Positions 32,166 through 38,133 of a DNA stretch of 38,133 nt are shown here, piece by piece. The stretch's first letter is position 1; each line of letters begins with the position of its first letter. Under the pieces are notes generated by a model, which was not told the DNA's origin, did not search any database, and saw only the letters and a program-made list of their open reading frames with translations. The DNA lies in the NCBI GenBank assembly GCA_016845305.1, contig JAERSW010000018.1:1-38133 (forward strand). Reading direction: 5' to 3'. A program made the translations under genes and the position numbers. The stretch is from Acidimicrobiales bacterium (GTDB lineage Bacteria > Actinomycetota > Acidimicrobiia > Acidimicrobiales > MedAcidi-G1).

Positions 32166-33233
32166 GTGATGGACGCCACCGCCACGGGACCCACCGACCT
32201 CCGGTCGACGCGCCTCGCGTTCGACGACGTGGCCGCCCTCCAGGAGCGGTTCCACGCCGAGGGCTGGACCGACGGCCTGCCGGTGGTGCCCCCCACCCCC
32301 GACGCCGTCCGCGCCTGCCTGGAGTGGGCCCTGCTGGAACCCGACCACCTGGTCGGCGTCGAACCGGTCCGCCAGCGGGCGCTCACGGCCGAGCAGGTGG
32401 CCACCAACGCGGTGATGGCCGGCTGCCTGCCGTCACACTTCCCCGTCGTCGTCACCGCCCTGACGGCCATGCTGTCCGAGCCGTTCCAGCTGCACGGGCC
32501 GATGGCCAGCACCGGCGGGGCGGCCGTCCTGCTGGTCGTGAACGGTCCCATCCGCCGGGAGATCGGCATGGACGGCACCTTCGACGCCCTCGGCCCCGGC
32601 GACCGGGCGTCGGCGTGCATCGGACGGGCCGTTCGCCTCGTGGTCGCGAACCTGCTCGACGTCCGGCCCGGCGGGACCGACCGCTCCACCCTCGGCCATC
32701 CCGGCAAGATCAGCTTCTGCCTCGCCGAGGACGAGGAGGGCACGCCGTGGGCGTCGCTGTCGGCCGAGCGCATCGGCGACCCGCACGCCTCGGCGGTGAC
32801 CGCCATGGCCGCCCTGGCCCCCCGCCAGGTCATGAACGAGTGGACGACCGAGCCGGAGCGGATCCTGGACACCTTCGTGGCCGAGATCCGGGCCAACATG
32901 CGCCACTACTCGATCTGGCCGGGCAACTACGCGCTCGTCGTGCCACCCCAGCTGCGCCAGCACTTCGACGCCGCCGGCTGGTCGAAGGCCGACGTCCGGG
33001 CCTACGTGTACGAGCACGCCCGGATCCACCGCCGCGAATGGGCCGACTGCGGCAAGGGCGCGGTGGTCGGCGACAAGGGCGACCGCGAGTACGCGGCGCT
33101 CCCCGACCCCGACCACCTGCTGGTGGTGGCCGGCGGCGGCCCGGCCGGCGGCTTCGGTGCGGTCATCCCGCCGTGGCTGGGGACCCGTTCGCAGGCCGTG
33201 ACGGTGCCGGTCGGCGCCTGCGTGGACTGCTGA
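32166..33233 (+). CDS. protein of unknown function, probable partner of the UGSC selenoprotein
   Basis: A 355-residue protein that I cannot assign to a named enzyme. It opens with a conserved-looking segment, RFHAEGWTDGLPVVPPTPDAVRACLEWA, followed by AVMAGCLPSHFPVVVTALTAML, and LHGPMASTGGAAVLLVVNGPIRREIGM. No signal peptide or clear membrane segment is visible. Later come GHPGKISFCLAEDEE and VVAGGGPAGGFGAVIPPWLG. The C-terminus ends with two cysteines, ACVDC. It is followed 15 bases later, in the same frame, by the UGSC gene. From memory, proteins with the DGLPVVPPT segment occur beside UGSC genes, but I cannot verify this. GTG 32166 has GAGACT 6 bases upstream; ATG 32169 is the alternative. 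Confidence 0.75.
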   Translation: MMDATATGPTDLRSTRLAFDDVAALQERFHAEGWTDGLPVVPPTPDAVRACLEWALLEPDHLVGVEPVRQRALTAEQVATNAVMAGCLPSHFPVVVTALTAMLSEPFQLHGPMASTGGAAVLLVVNGPIRREIGMDGTFDALGPGDRASACIGRAVRLVVANLLDVRPGGTDRSTLGHPGKISFCLAEDEEGTPWASLSAERIGDPHASAVTAMAALAPRQVMNEWTTEPERILDTFVAEIRANMRHYSIWPGNYALVVPPQLRQHFDAAGWSKADVRAYVYEHARIHRREWADCGKGAVVGDKGDREYAALPDPDHLLVVAGGGPAGGFGAVIPPWLGTRSQAVTVPVGACVDC

Positions 33234-33248
33234 GGGACCGGGGCGACG

Positions 33249-33776
33249 ATGACGATCGAGGTCCTGCACCCCGGCTATGCCGATGACGCCACGCCCGTCG
33301 ACGAGGTGGCGCGTCCGGCGTCGCTGGCCGGCCTCGTCGTCGGCCTGGTGTCCAACGGCAAGCAGGGCACGGCGACCTTCTTCGACGCCATGGACGAGTC
33401 GTTGCGGAACGACCACGGCGTCGCCGAGGTGGTGCGGGTCACCAAGGCCAGCTACAGCGCCCCGGCCGAGGACGCCGTGATGGATCGGGCGACGCGCTGG
33501 AACGCCCTGATCGCCGGCATCGGCGATTGAGGCAGCTGTTCGTCGTGCAGTCTGCACGACAGCGTGGCCGGCGAGCGGCGGGGCGTGCCGGCGGTGTCGG
33601 TGATGACCGAGCAGTTCACGTCGGCCGCCGAGCTGATGGCCACGGTGCTGGGTGCCGACGGCTTCCCGTTCGTGGTCATCCCCCATCCGATCAGCAGCGC
33701 CACCCACGAGGCGCTCGCCGAGACCGCCCGCACCGCCACCACCGAGTGCGTGGCCCTGCTCACCCGCGAACTGTGA
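33249..33776 (+). CDS. UGSC-family selenoprotein, read through an in-frame TGA
   Basis: One 175-residue protein, not two fragments. Codon 94 is TGA (33528-33530) and the next codons give Gly-Ser-Cys, so the motif is Asp-Sec-Gly-Ser-Cys, the hallmark of the UGSC family of small redox-type proteins. The frame stays open past the TGA to a stop at 33774-33776, with high-GC third positions and sensible sequence: SCSLHDSVAGERRGVPAVSV, then FPFVVIPHPISS. The N-terminal half begins MTIEVLHPGY and has LVVGLVSNGKQGT near residue 30. A hairpin fitting a bacterial SECIS follows the TGA directly. The true stop overlaps the hypF start (GTGA), which makes 33776 the natural end. The biochemical role of the family is not established. 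Confidence 0.88.
33528..33564 (+). promoter_or_regulatory. bacterial SECIS element after the Sec UGA
   Basis: Stem GTCGTGCA (33542-33549) pairs perfectly with TGCACGAC (33553-33560) around loop GTC. Counting the U of UGA as 1, loop G and U are positions 23 and 24, and positions 23-30 read GUCUGCAC. From memory these are the same bases at the same positions as in E. coli fdhF, where G23 and U24 contact SelB. Unlike fdhF, no bulged U17 is seen because position 17 is a paired C. GCTGT/ACAGC outside the stem can pair as an alternative lower stem. Confidence 0.8.
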
Positions 33777-36061
33777 CCGAAACGGGGACGACCGTCGAGG
33801 ACGGGTCGAACACCCGTCGTCACCGGATCTACGTCCGTGGAACCGTCCAAGGGGTGGGGTTCCGACCGTTCGTCCACCAGGCCGCGGCGGACCTCGGGCT
33901 AGTCGGCTGGGTTCGCAACGAGGGCTCGTCGGTGGCCATCGAGGTCGAAGGACCAGGGGAACGCCTTGCCGATTTCCGGAATGCCCTGGAAGGCAGCCCG
34001 CCGCCGCTGGCCGAAGTCCTCGAGGTCCTGGTCACGCCGATCGAACCCGTCGGGGAAACGGTGTTCCAGGTCCTGGCCAGCGAACGACGGGACGAGCCGG
34101 TCCAGGTGGCCTCCGACATCGCCACCTGCGCCGACTGCCTCGCCGAGGTCCTGGATCCCGACGACCGCCGACACGGCTACGCCTTCACCAACTGCACGAA
34201 CTGCGGCCCGCGCTTCACCATCGTCGACCAGGTCCCCTATGACCGGACCAACACCACCATGTCGGCCTTCACCATGTGCGAGGCGTGCCGGGCCGAGTAC
34301 GAGGACACCTCAAACCGCCGCTTCCACGCCCAGCCCACCTGCTGCCCGGACTGCGGACCGTCCCTCACCCTGACCGACCTGTCCCCGGACGGCCCGCCAC
34401 CGAACGACCCGATCGACCGGGCTGCCGCCCGGCTGCTCGACGGCGAGGTGCTCGCCGTGAAGGGCCTCGGCGGCTACCACCTCGCCGTGCTGGCCGACTC
34501 GGAATCCGCCGTGGAACGGCTCCGATCCAGAAAGCACCGGGAGGACAAGCCGTTCGCCGTGATGGTCCCCGACCTCGACGCGGCCCAGGGCCTCTGCGAA
34601 GTCGACGCCATCGGAGAGGACCTGCTCACCGACCCCGCCCGACCCATCGTCCTGCTCCGCCGTCGACCCGACTGTCCGATCGCCGACGCAGTCGGGCCGC
34701 ACACGACCGAGGTCGGGCTGATGCTGCCCTACACCCCGCTCCACCACCTGCTCCTCAGGGCAGTCGGTCGACCCCTGGTGCTGACCAGCGGAAACGCCTC
34801 TGACGAGCCCATCGCCTACCGGGACGACGACGCCCGACGGCGCCTGGCCGGGATCGCCGACGCCATCCTGTCCCACGACCGTCCCATTCGAATCCGGACC
34901 GACGACTCGGTGGTCCGGTCCGTCGCCGGCCAGCCGATGGCCATCCGCCGGTCCCGAGGGTTCGTCCCCGACTCCCTCCGTCTCCCCGTCCCGACCCGCC
35001 GACCGGTCCTCGGCGTGGGTGCCGAACTGAAGAGCACGGTGGCCCTCGCCGACGGGGACCGGGCCGTGGTGTCCCACCACATCGGCGACCTCCGCCATCT
35101 CGAGACCCACGGATCGTTCCTGGAGGCCATCGAACACCTCGGACGGCTGTTCCAGATCGAACCGCAGGTGGTGGCCCACGACCTCCACCCCGACTACCTC
35201 TCCACAGCACACGCCACCGGAATCGAGGGCGTGGACCTGGTGGGCGTCCAGCACCACCACGCCCACGTGGCGGCCTGCCTGGTCGACAACGGACGAACAG
35301 ACGAGGTCATCGGCGTGGCGTTCGACGGCACCGGCCACGGCACGGACGGCACTTCGTGGGGCGGAGAGTTCCTGGTGGCCGACCTGGCCGCATCCACCCG
35401 GAGGGGCCACCTCGAGGTGCTCCCGTTACCGGGTGGGGACGCCGCCATGCGCGAACCGTGGCGGATGGCCGCCGTCCACCTCGCCCACCTTGGCGACCCG
35501 ATGGCGGAGACCCCTCTCCGTGGCCGCCAACCGTCCTGGGACGACGTGGTGGCCCTCGCCGGATCGGACCTCGCTGGTCGGACGTCGAGCGCCGGCCGCC
35601 TCTTCGACGCGGTGGCCGCGCTGGTCGGGGTCCGGGACGTGGCCAACTACGAAGGCCAGGCCGCCATCGAGTTCGAACAACGGGTCGACCCCTCCGAGAC
35701 TGGCGCCTACCGGGCAGGCCTGTTCGACGACGGAACCCTGGTCGTCCGAGGCTCCGACCTGTTCGCCGCCGCCCTCGACGACCTCCGGACCGGGATCGAC
35801 GTGGGCCGGATCGCCGCCCGCTTCCACCATGGCCTGGCCGATGCGGTGGTCGAGACCTGTGACCGGATCCGGGCGGACGGTGGACCAGAGGTCGTGGCGT
35901 TGACCGGCGGCGTCTTCCTGAACCGGGTCCTGCTGACCCGAGCGGTCGAGGGCCTAGAGGGGTGTGGCTTCGAAGTGCTCCGGCACCGTGAGATCCCGCC
36001 CAACGACGGGGGGATCAGCCTCGGGCAGGTGGCGGTCGCCGCCGCCTTCGACCGTCGATGA
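33773..36061 (+). CDS. hypF: carbamoyltransferase HypF, NiFe-hydrogenase maturation
   Basis: A 762-residue full-length HypF, which turns carbamoyl phosphate into the carbamoyl group passed to HypE for the cyanide ligands of the NiFe centre. Domains in order: acylphosphatase (about 15-105; RIYVRGTVQGVGFRPF), two zinc fingers (Cys119/122 with Cys141/144, and Cys169/172 with Cys191/194), a YrdC-like domain (about 205-395; VLAVKGLGGYHLA, KHREDKPFAVM, LVLTSGNASDEPI), and a Kae1-like domain with HHHAH near 492 and PPNDGGISLGQ at the end. The GTG start overlaps the selenoprotein stop. More A/T-ending codons occur here (CTA, CTT, CAA, GAT, AAT) than in upstream genes, hinting at a different history. 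Confidence 0.93.
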   Translation: MTETGTTVEDGSNTRRHRIYVRGTVQGVGFRPFVHQAAADLGLVGWVRNEGSSVAIEVEGPGERLADFRNALEGSPPPLAEVLEVLVTPIEPVGETVFQVLASERRDEPVQVASDIATCADCLAEVLDPDDRRHGYAFTNCTNCGPRFTIVDQVPYDRTNTTMSAFTMCEACRAEYEDTSNRRFHAQPTCCPDCGPSLTLTDLSPDGPPPNDPIDRAAARLLDGEVLAVKGLGGYHLAVLADSESAVERLRSRKHREDKPFAVMVPDLDAAQGLCEVDAIGEDLLTDPARPIVLLRRRPDCPIADAVGPHTTEVGLMLPYTPLHHLLLRAVGRPLVLTSGNASDEPIAYRDDDARRRLAGIADAILSHDRPIRIRTDDSVVRSVAGQPMAIRRSRGFVPDSLRLPVPTRRPVLGVGAELKSTVALADGDRAVVSHHIGDLRHLETHGSFLEAIEHLGRLFQIEPQVVAHDLHPDYLSTAHATGIEGVDLVGVQHHHAHVAACLVDNGRTDEVIGVAFDGTGHGTDGTSWGGEFLVADLAASTRRGHLEVLPLPGGDAAMREPWRMAAVHLAHLGDPMAETPLRGRQPSWDDVVALAGSDLAGRTSSAGRLFDAVAALVGVRDVANYEGQAAIEFEQRVDPSETGAYRAGLFDDGTLVVRGSDLFAAALDDLRTGIDVGRIAARFHHGLADAVVETCDRIRADGGPEVVALTGGVFLNRVLLTRAVEGLEGCGFEVLRHREIPPNDGGISLGQVAVAAAFDRR

Positions 36062-36077
36062 CGGTCGGCCTCTCCAA

Positions 36078-36860
36078 TCAGTCGCCGACGGGCACGAGGG
36101 GGTCGGCGGCCACGGTCGTCTCGATCTCGTCCAGCAGTCGGCCGATCTCGTCCCAGGCGGGACCTCCGGCGTCCGGGTCGAGGGCCCGCCCGGCCCGATC
36201 GGCCTCGGCGAGGCCGCGGTCGTGGGGCACCACCGCCTCGAGGGGCACGCCGTGCTCGGCGCACAGTTCCTCGAGGACCCCGCGGTCCTCGGGGAGGCGC
36301 GCCTTGTTGCCCACCCCGATGCACCGGGGAATCCCCAGTTCGGCCGCCAGTGCGATGGTCCGGGCCGCCGTGATGACCGACTTCCTCGTCGGCTCCATCA
36401 CCATCAGCAGCACGTCGGCGTAGGCGAGGGTCCCCCCGGAGCGGCTGAGGTGCTCGATGCCGGCCTCCATGTCGATCAGGGTCACGTCAGCGTGCTCCTC
36501 GATGACCTCGCCCAGGAGGCTCCGCACCGTGGCATGCCCGCCACAGGTGCAACCGGCTCCCGCCTCGGAGACCCGGAGGGCCGACATCACCATCGGACCC
36601 AGCGGCGTCGTCGTGCCGTAGTCCTCGAGGAGTTCCTCGACGGTCAGGTCTCCCCGGTGGCCGACGACCACGGACCGGGGGAGGACGGGGATGGCCTCGG
36701 TCTCACCGACGGTGAGTCCGAGGGAGATCCCGAGGTTCGGGTTCGAGTCCGTGTCCACGGCCACCACCCGGCGGCCCCGGCGAGACCACGAGGCCGACAC
36801 CATCGACGACAGGGTGGTCTTGCCCACGCCGCCCTTCCCGACGACGCCGACCTTCAGCAT
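36078..36860 (-). CDS. CooC-type nickel-insertion ATPase (MinD/ParA family)
   Basis: A 260-residue P-loop ATPase. The deviant Walker A motif is GKGGVGKTT (residues 8-16), Walker A' is VVAVDTDSNPNLG, and LIDMEAGIEHLSR resembles the switch II/Walker B region of CooC. The Cys104-Thr-Cys106 pair in AGCTCGGHATVR is the CxC metal-binding motif of CooC, which inserts nickel into carbon monoxide dehydrogenase. Its presence beside hypF points to a nickel-enzyme maturation locus. It could serve a CO dehydrogenase, a hydrogenase or another metalloenzyme outside the window. The ATG at 36860 is chosen because the nucleotide-binding strand starts two residues later. It converges on hypF with a 16-base gap. 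Confidence 0.85.
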   Translation of the reverse strand: MLKVGVVGKGGVGKTTLSSMVSASWSRRGRRVVAVDTDSNPNLGISLGLTVGETEAIPVLPRSVVVGHRGDLTVEELLEDYGTTTPLGPMVMSALRVSEAGAGCTCGGHATVRSLLGEVIEEHADVTLIDMEAGIEHLSRSGGTLAYADVLLMVMEPTRKSVITAARTIALAAELGIPRCIGVGNKARLPEDRGVLEELCAEHGVPLEAVVPHDRGLAEADRAGRALDPDAGGPAWDEIGRLLDEIETTVAADPLVPVGD

Positions 36861-36929
36861 GACCCGGCCAACATGGCTCGGCAGACCTCCCCGCATCGAT
36901 GGTTCATCGGACCCCGATGCCACTACCTG

Positions 36930-36959
36930 TCGACAACACCTAGTCTCGCAGTCTAATCT
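36930..36959 (+). promoter_or_regulatory. possible promoter of the small-gene cluster
   Basis: TCGACA (36930-36935) and TAATCT (36954-36959) with an 18-base spacer, in the 165-base divergent gap. About 65 bases of leader would follow before the ATG at 37026, whose ribosome site AAGGGAA is at 37012-37018. This locally less GC-rich patch is the best promoter candidate there. Confidence 0.35.
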
Positions 36960-37025
36960 CGGTTCGAGGAACGGTCCCGAGGCGGTCTCGTACTCGGCCC
37001 GGGACGCGGAGAAGGGAATGACCGC

Positions 37026-37274
37026 ATGTGGCTCTGGTGGCTCGCCAACGTCGTCGGCCTGCTGATCGTCATCCCCCTCGTCATCGTCCTCGCCAACCGG
37101 GTCGTCCGGCCCGCGTTGGAGATCCAGGCCTATTCGGACGACATCCTCGAGAACGGCCTGGCCCTCAGCGAGGACCTGGTCCCCGTCCCCGCCCTCGCCC
37201 AGACCGACGAGCTGGTCGGTGAGATCACCGGCGAGGCCGTCCGCTACCTGTCCGGCGTCCGACGCCTGGTCTGA
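37026..37274 (+). CDS. small membrane protein, unknown function
   Basis: An 82-residue protein with one N-terminal membrane helix (LWWLANVVGLLIVIPLVIVLANRVVRPA, about 3-30) and an acidic soluble tail (YSDDILENGLALSEDLVPVPALAQTDELVGEITGEAVRYLSG). A ribosome site AAGGGAA precedes the ATG by 7 bases. I do not recognise the family. The tail is predicted cytoplasmic or periplasmic depending on orientation, which the sequence does not settle. It is the first of four plus-strand genes that look like an operon. Confidence 0.7.
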   Translation: MWLWWLANVVGLLIVIPLVIVLANRVVRPALEIQAYSDDILENGLALSEDLVPVPALAQTDELVGEITGEAVRYLSGVRRLV

Positions 37275-37282
37275 GGAGAGCC

Positions 37283-37546
37283 GTGTCCGCCGTCGCCGTC
37301 ACCACCCTCGTCCTGGTCGGGATCCTCGTCGTCGCCCTCGCCCTCTACCTGGTCCGCATCGTCTTCATCCTTCGCCACGCCAACGACCGACTGGGGAAGA
37401 TCACCTTCGGGGTCCGGGCCATCGCCCACCAGGTCGAGCCGGTGAACGAGTTGACCGATGGCATCAACGCCAACCTGGGCGCGGTGGCCGACGCCCTGGA
37501 CCAGTTGATCGCCGACGTCACGGCCGTCGACGAGAACGCCGCCTGA
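37283..37546 (+). CDS. small membrane protein with a helical tail, unknown function
   Basis: An 87-residue protein with an N-terminal membrane helix (AVTTLVLVGILVVALALYLVRIVFIL, about 4-30) and a helical, heptad-like tail (RHANDRLGKITFGVRAIAHQVEPVNELTDGINANLGAVADALDQLIADV). The GTG start at 37283 follows AGGAGAG at 37274-37280, which overlaps the end of the upstream stop codon, so the two genes are closely coupled. Both have the same helix-plus-tail plan and may associate. I do not recognise the family. Confidence 0.72.
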   Translation: MSAVAVTTLVLVGILVVALALYLVRIVFILRHANDRLGKITFGVRAIAHQVEPVNELTDGINANLGAVADALDQLIADVTAVDENAA

Positions 37547-37562
37547 CCGGGAGGATCCACCC

Positions 37563-37739
37563 ATGGCACTCGAGTTCCGCTGTGCGAACGTCGGCGTCAC
37601 CGACTGCCGGGCCTCCTTCAAGGCCGACACCGCCGAGGACCTCCTGGCCCAGGTCGCCGCCCACGCCGAGAAGGTCCACGACGTGGCGCTCAACGACACC
37701 CTCGTCAACTACGCACTGACCACCGTGGTCGAGCGATAG
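37563..37739 (+). CDS. DUF1059-type small protein
   Basis: A 58-residue protein. LEFRCANVGVTDCRASFKADTAEDLLAQVAAHAEKVHD matches the pattern of the DUF1059 family: a starting F-x-C, a second cysteine, then a helix with H-A-x-x-V-H. Function is unknown; the two cysteines and histidines suggest metal binding. A GGGAGG ribosome site (37549-37554) precedes the ATG. It lies 16 bases after the small membrane gene and is probably in the same operon. Confidence 0.75.
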   Translation: MALEFRCANVGVTDCRASFKADTAEDLLAQVAAHAEKVHDVALNDTLVNYALTTVVER

Positions 37740-37773
37740 CGCACCGGTCCCCCGAGCGAGTGAGGCCCTCCGA

Positions 37774-38133
37774 GTGAAGCACGACCCGACCGCGTCGATC
37801 GCCCGCAACACCCACTCGTTGGCCTGGGCCGTCGTGGTCATCGCCGGTGCGGTGGTCCTGTCGGTCATCGCAGGGCTGGAGCTCTTCAGCCGACTCGACG
37901 CGGGTCAGCGGGTGCTGGACGGCGCCCGACCGGCGTTCACCGAGGAGCGGGTGGCCGGCGACCGGGTGGGGATCACCATGGTCGGCCATGTGGCCGACAT
38001 GGCCGATCCGATCGTGGACGCCCAGGGCGGCGCGGCCAGCGAGGTCGGCCCCCTCGTCGAGCTCGTCGCCGCGGTCACCGGCCTGGCCCCCGCCGACGTC
38101 CTGGCCGCCCTGGAGGCCAACTTCCCGCACACC
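37774..38133 (+). CDS. membrane-anchored protein, unknown function, cut by window edge
   Basis: 120 residues are visible and the frame is still open at the last base. It begins VKHDPTASIARNTHSLAWAV, has one membrane helix (SLAWAVVVIAGAVVLSVIAGLELFSRL, about 15-41), then a soluble part with VGHVADMADPIVDAQGGAASEVGPLVELVAAVTGLAPADVLAALEANFPHT. The short cytoplasmic N-terminus and single helix suggest a large extracytoplasmic domain. GTG at 37774 is the likely start, 34 bases after the DUF1059 gene. I do not recognise the family with certainty. Confidence 0.65.
   Translation, partial: MKHDPTASIARNTHSLAWAVVVIAGAVVLSVIAGLELFSRLDAGQRVLDGARPAFTEERVAGDRVGITMVGHVADMADPIVDAQGGAASEVGPLVELVAAVTGLAPADVLAALEANFPHT

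Noticed and set aside
33231-33248. A second Sec codon: the TGA ending the partner gene is in frame with the UGSC start, so double read-through would fuse them.
   Set aside because: No stable hairpin follows and positions 23-24 after this TGA are CG, not GU. The next gene has its own ATG. It is treated as a normal stop.
33527-33772. A longer hypF frame starting before 33773, overlapping the UGSC gene.
   Set aside because: HypF homology starts with the acylphosphatase domain after 33815, and the upstream part is the out-of-frame shadow of the selenoprotein.
1-38133. CRISPR arrays, transposases, integrases, tRNA or rRNA genes, and phage genes.
   Set aside because: None was seen on either strand. 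Non-coding gaps are all under about 170 bases.

Overview
This is a 38 kb stretch of very GC-rich, tightly packed DNA. The third codon position is almost always G or C, neighbouring genes often overlap by 4 bases (ATGA or GTGA), and several starts carry an ANNNT-type -10 box only 6-7 bases upstream, which suggests leaderless mRNAs. With an F420/LLM-type oxidoreductase, many short-chain dehydrogenases (SDRs), acyl-CoA enzymes and several dioxygenases, this fits an actinobacterium. I would guess a marine Acidimicrobiia-like lineage, but no marker gene is present to prove it. No rRNA, tRNA, CRISPR array, insertion sequence or origin was seen.

Layout. 1-6835 (minus): a truncated sugar-lactone oxidase, a D-threonine aldolase-like enzyme, an acyl-CoA dehydrogenase, a protein made of two fused SDR domains, a MOSC protein and a 2-oxoglutarate/Fe(II) oxygenase. 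6919-11821 (plus): a five-gene overlapping operon of MFS exporter, TauD-like dioxygenase, EamA transporter, second MFS and SnoaL-like protein. 11811-14326 (minus): a DegT-type aminotransferase and a histidinol-dehydrogenase paralogue of the HpsN type. They are divergent from 14402-15931 (plus), a glutamate/cysteine-sulfinate decarboxylase-type enzyme, so a sulfonate or amino-acid theme is possible. 15946-17612: an alpha/beta hydrolase and an LLM oxidoreductase. 17686-25025: a probable methylated-amine or sulfonium catabolic block. It holds an M24 protein with the motif set of the DMSP lyase DddP, a dimethylglycine-dehydrogenase-like FAD/GcvT fusion, a Rieske oxygenase of the quaternary-ammonium type, a sarcosine-oxidase-like flavoprotein and an MFS transporter. 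25154-32107: a PhyH dioxygenase with an SCP2-like N-terminal domain, three SDRs, an ECHDC3-like crotonase lacking both catalytic glutamates, an enolase-superfamily protein behind a TetR-type operator, and a sterol-desaturase-family membrane protein.

The most striking locus is 32166-36061. A protein of unknown function is followed by a gene that looks like two fragments but is one UGSC-family selenoprotein. An in-frame TGA at 33528-33530 is followed by Gly-Ser-Cys codons and by a hairpin whose loop GU lies at positions 23-24 from the UGA, as in the E. coli fdhF SECIS. Its true stop overlaps the start of hypF (NiFe-hydrogenase cyanide-ligand synthesis). A CooC-type nickel-insertion ATPase converges on hypF, and beyond it lies a group of four small genes (two small membrane proteins, a DUF1059 protein, a partial membrane-anchored protein) that runs off the window. 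No hydrogenase or CO dehydrogenase structural gene and no sel gene is in view.

All functional statements rest on motifs read by eye and on remembered family features. No database search was run.
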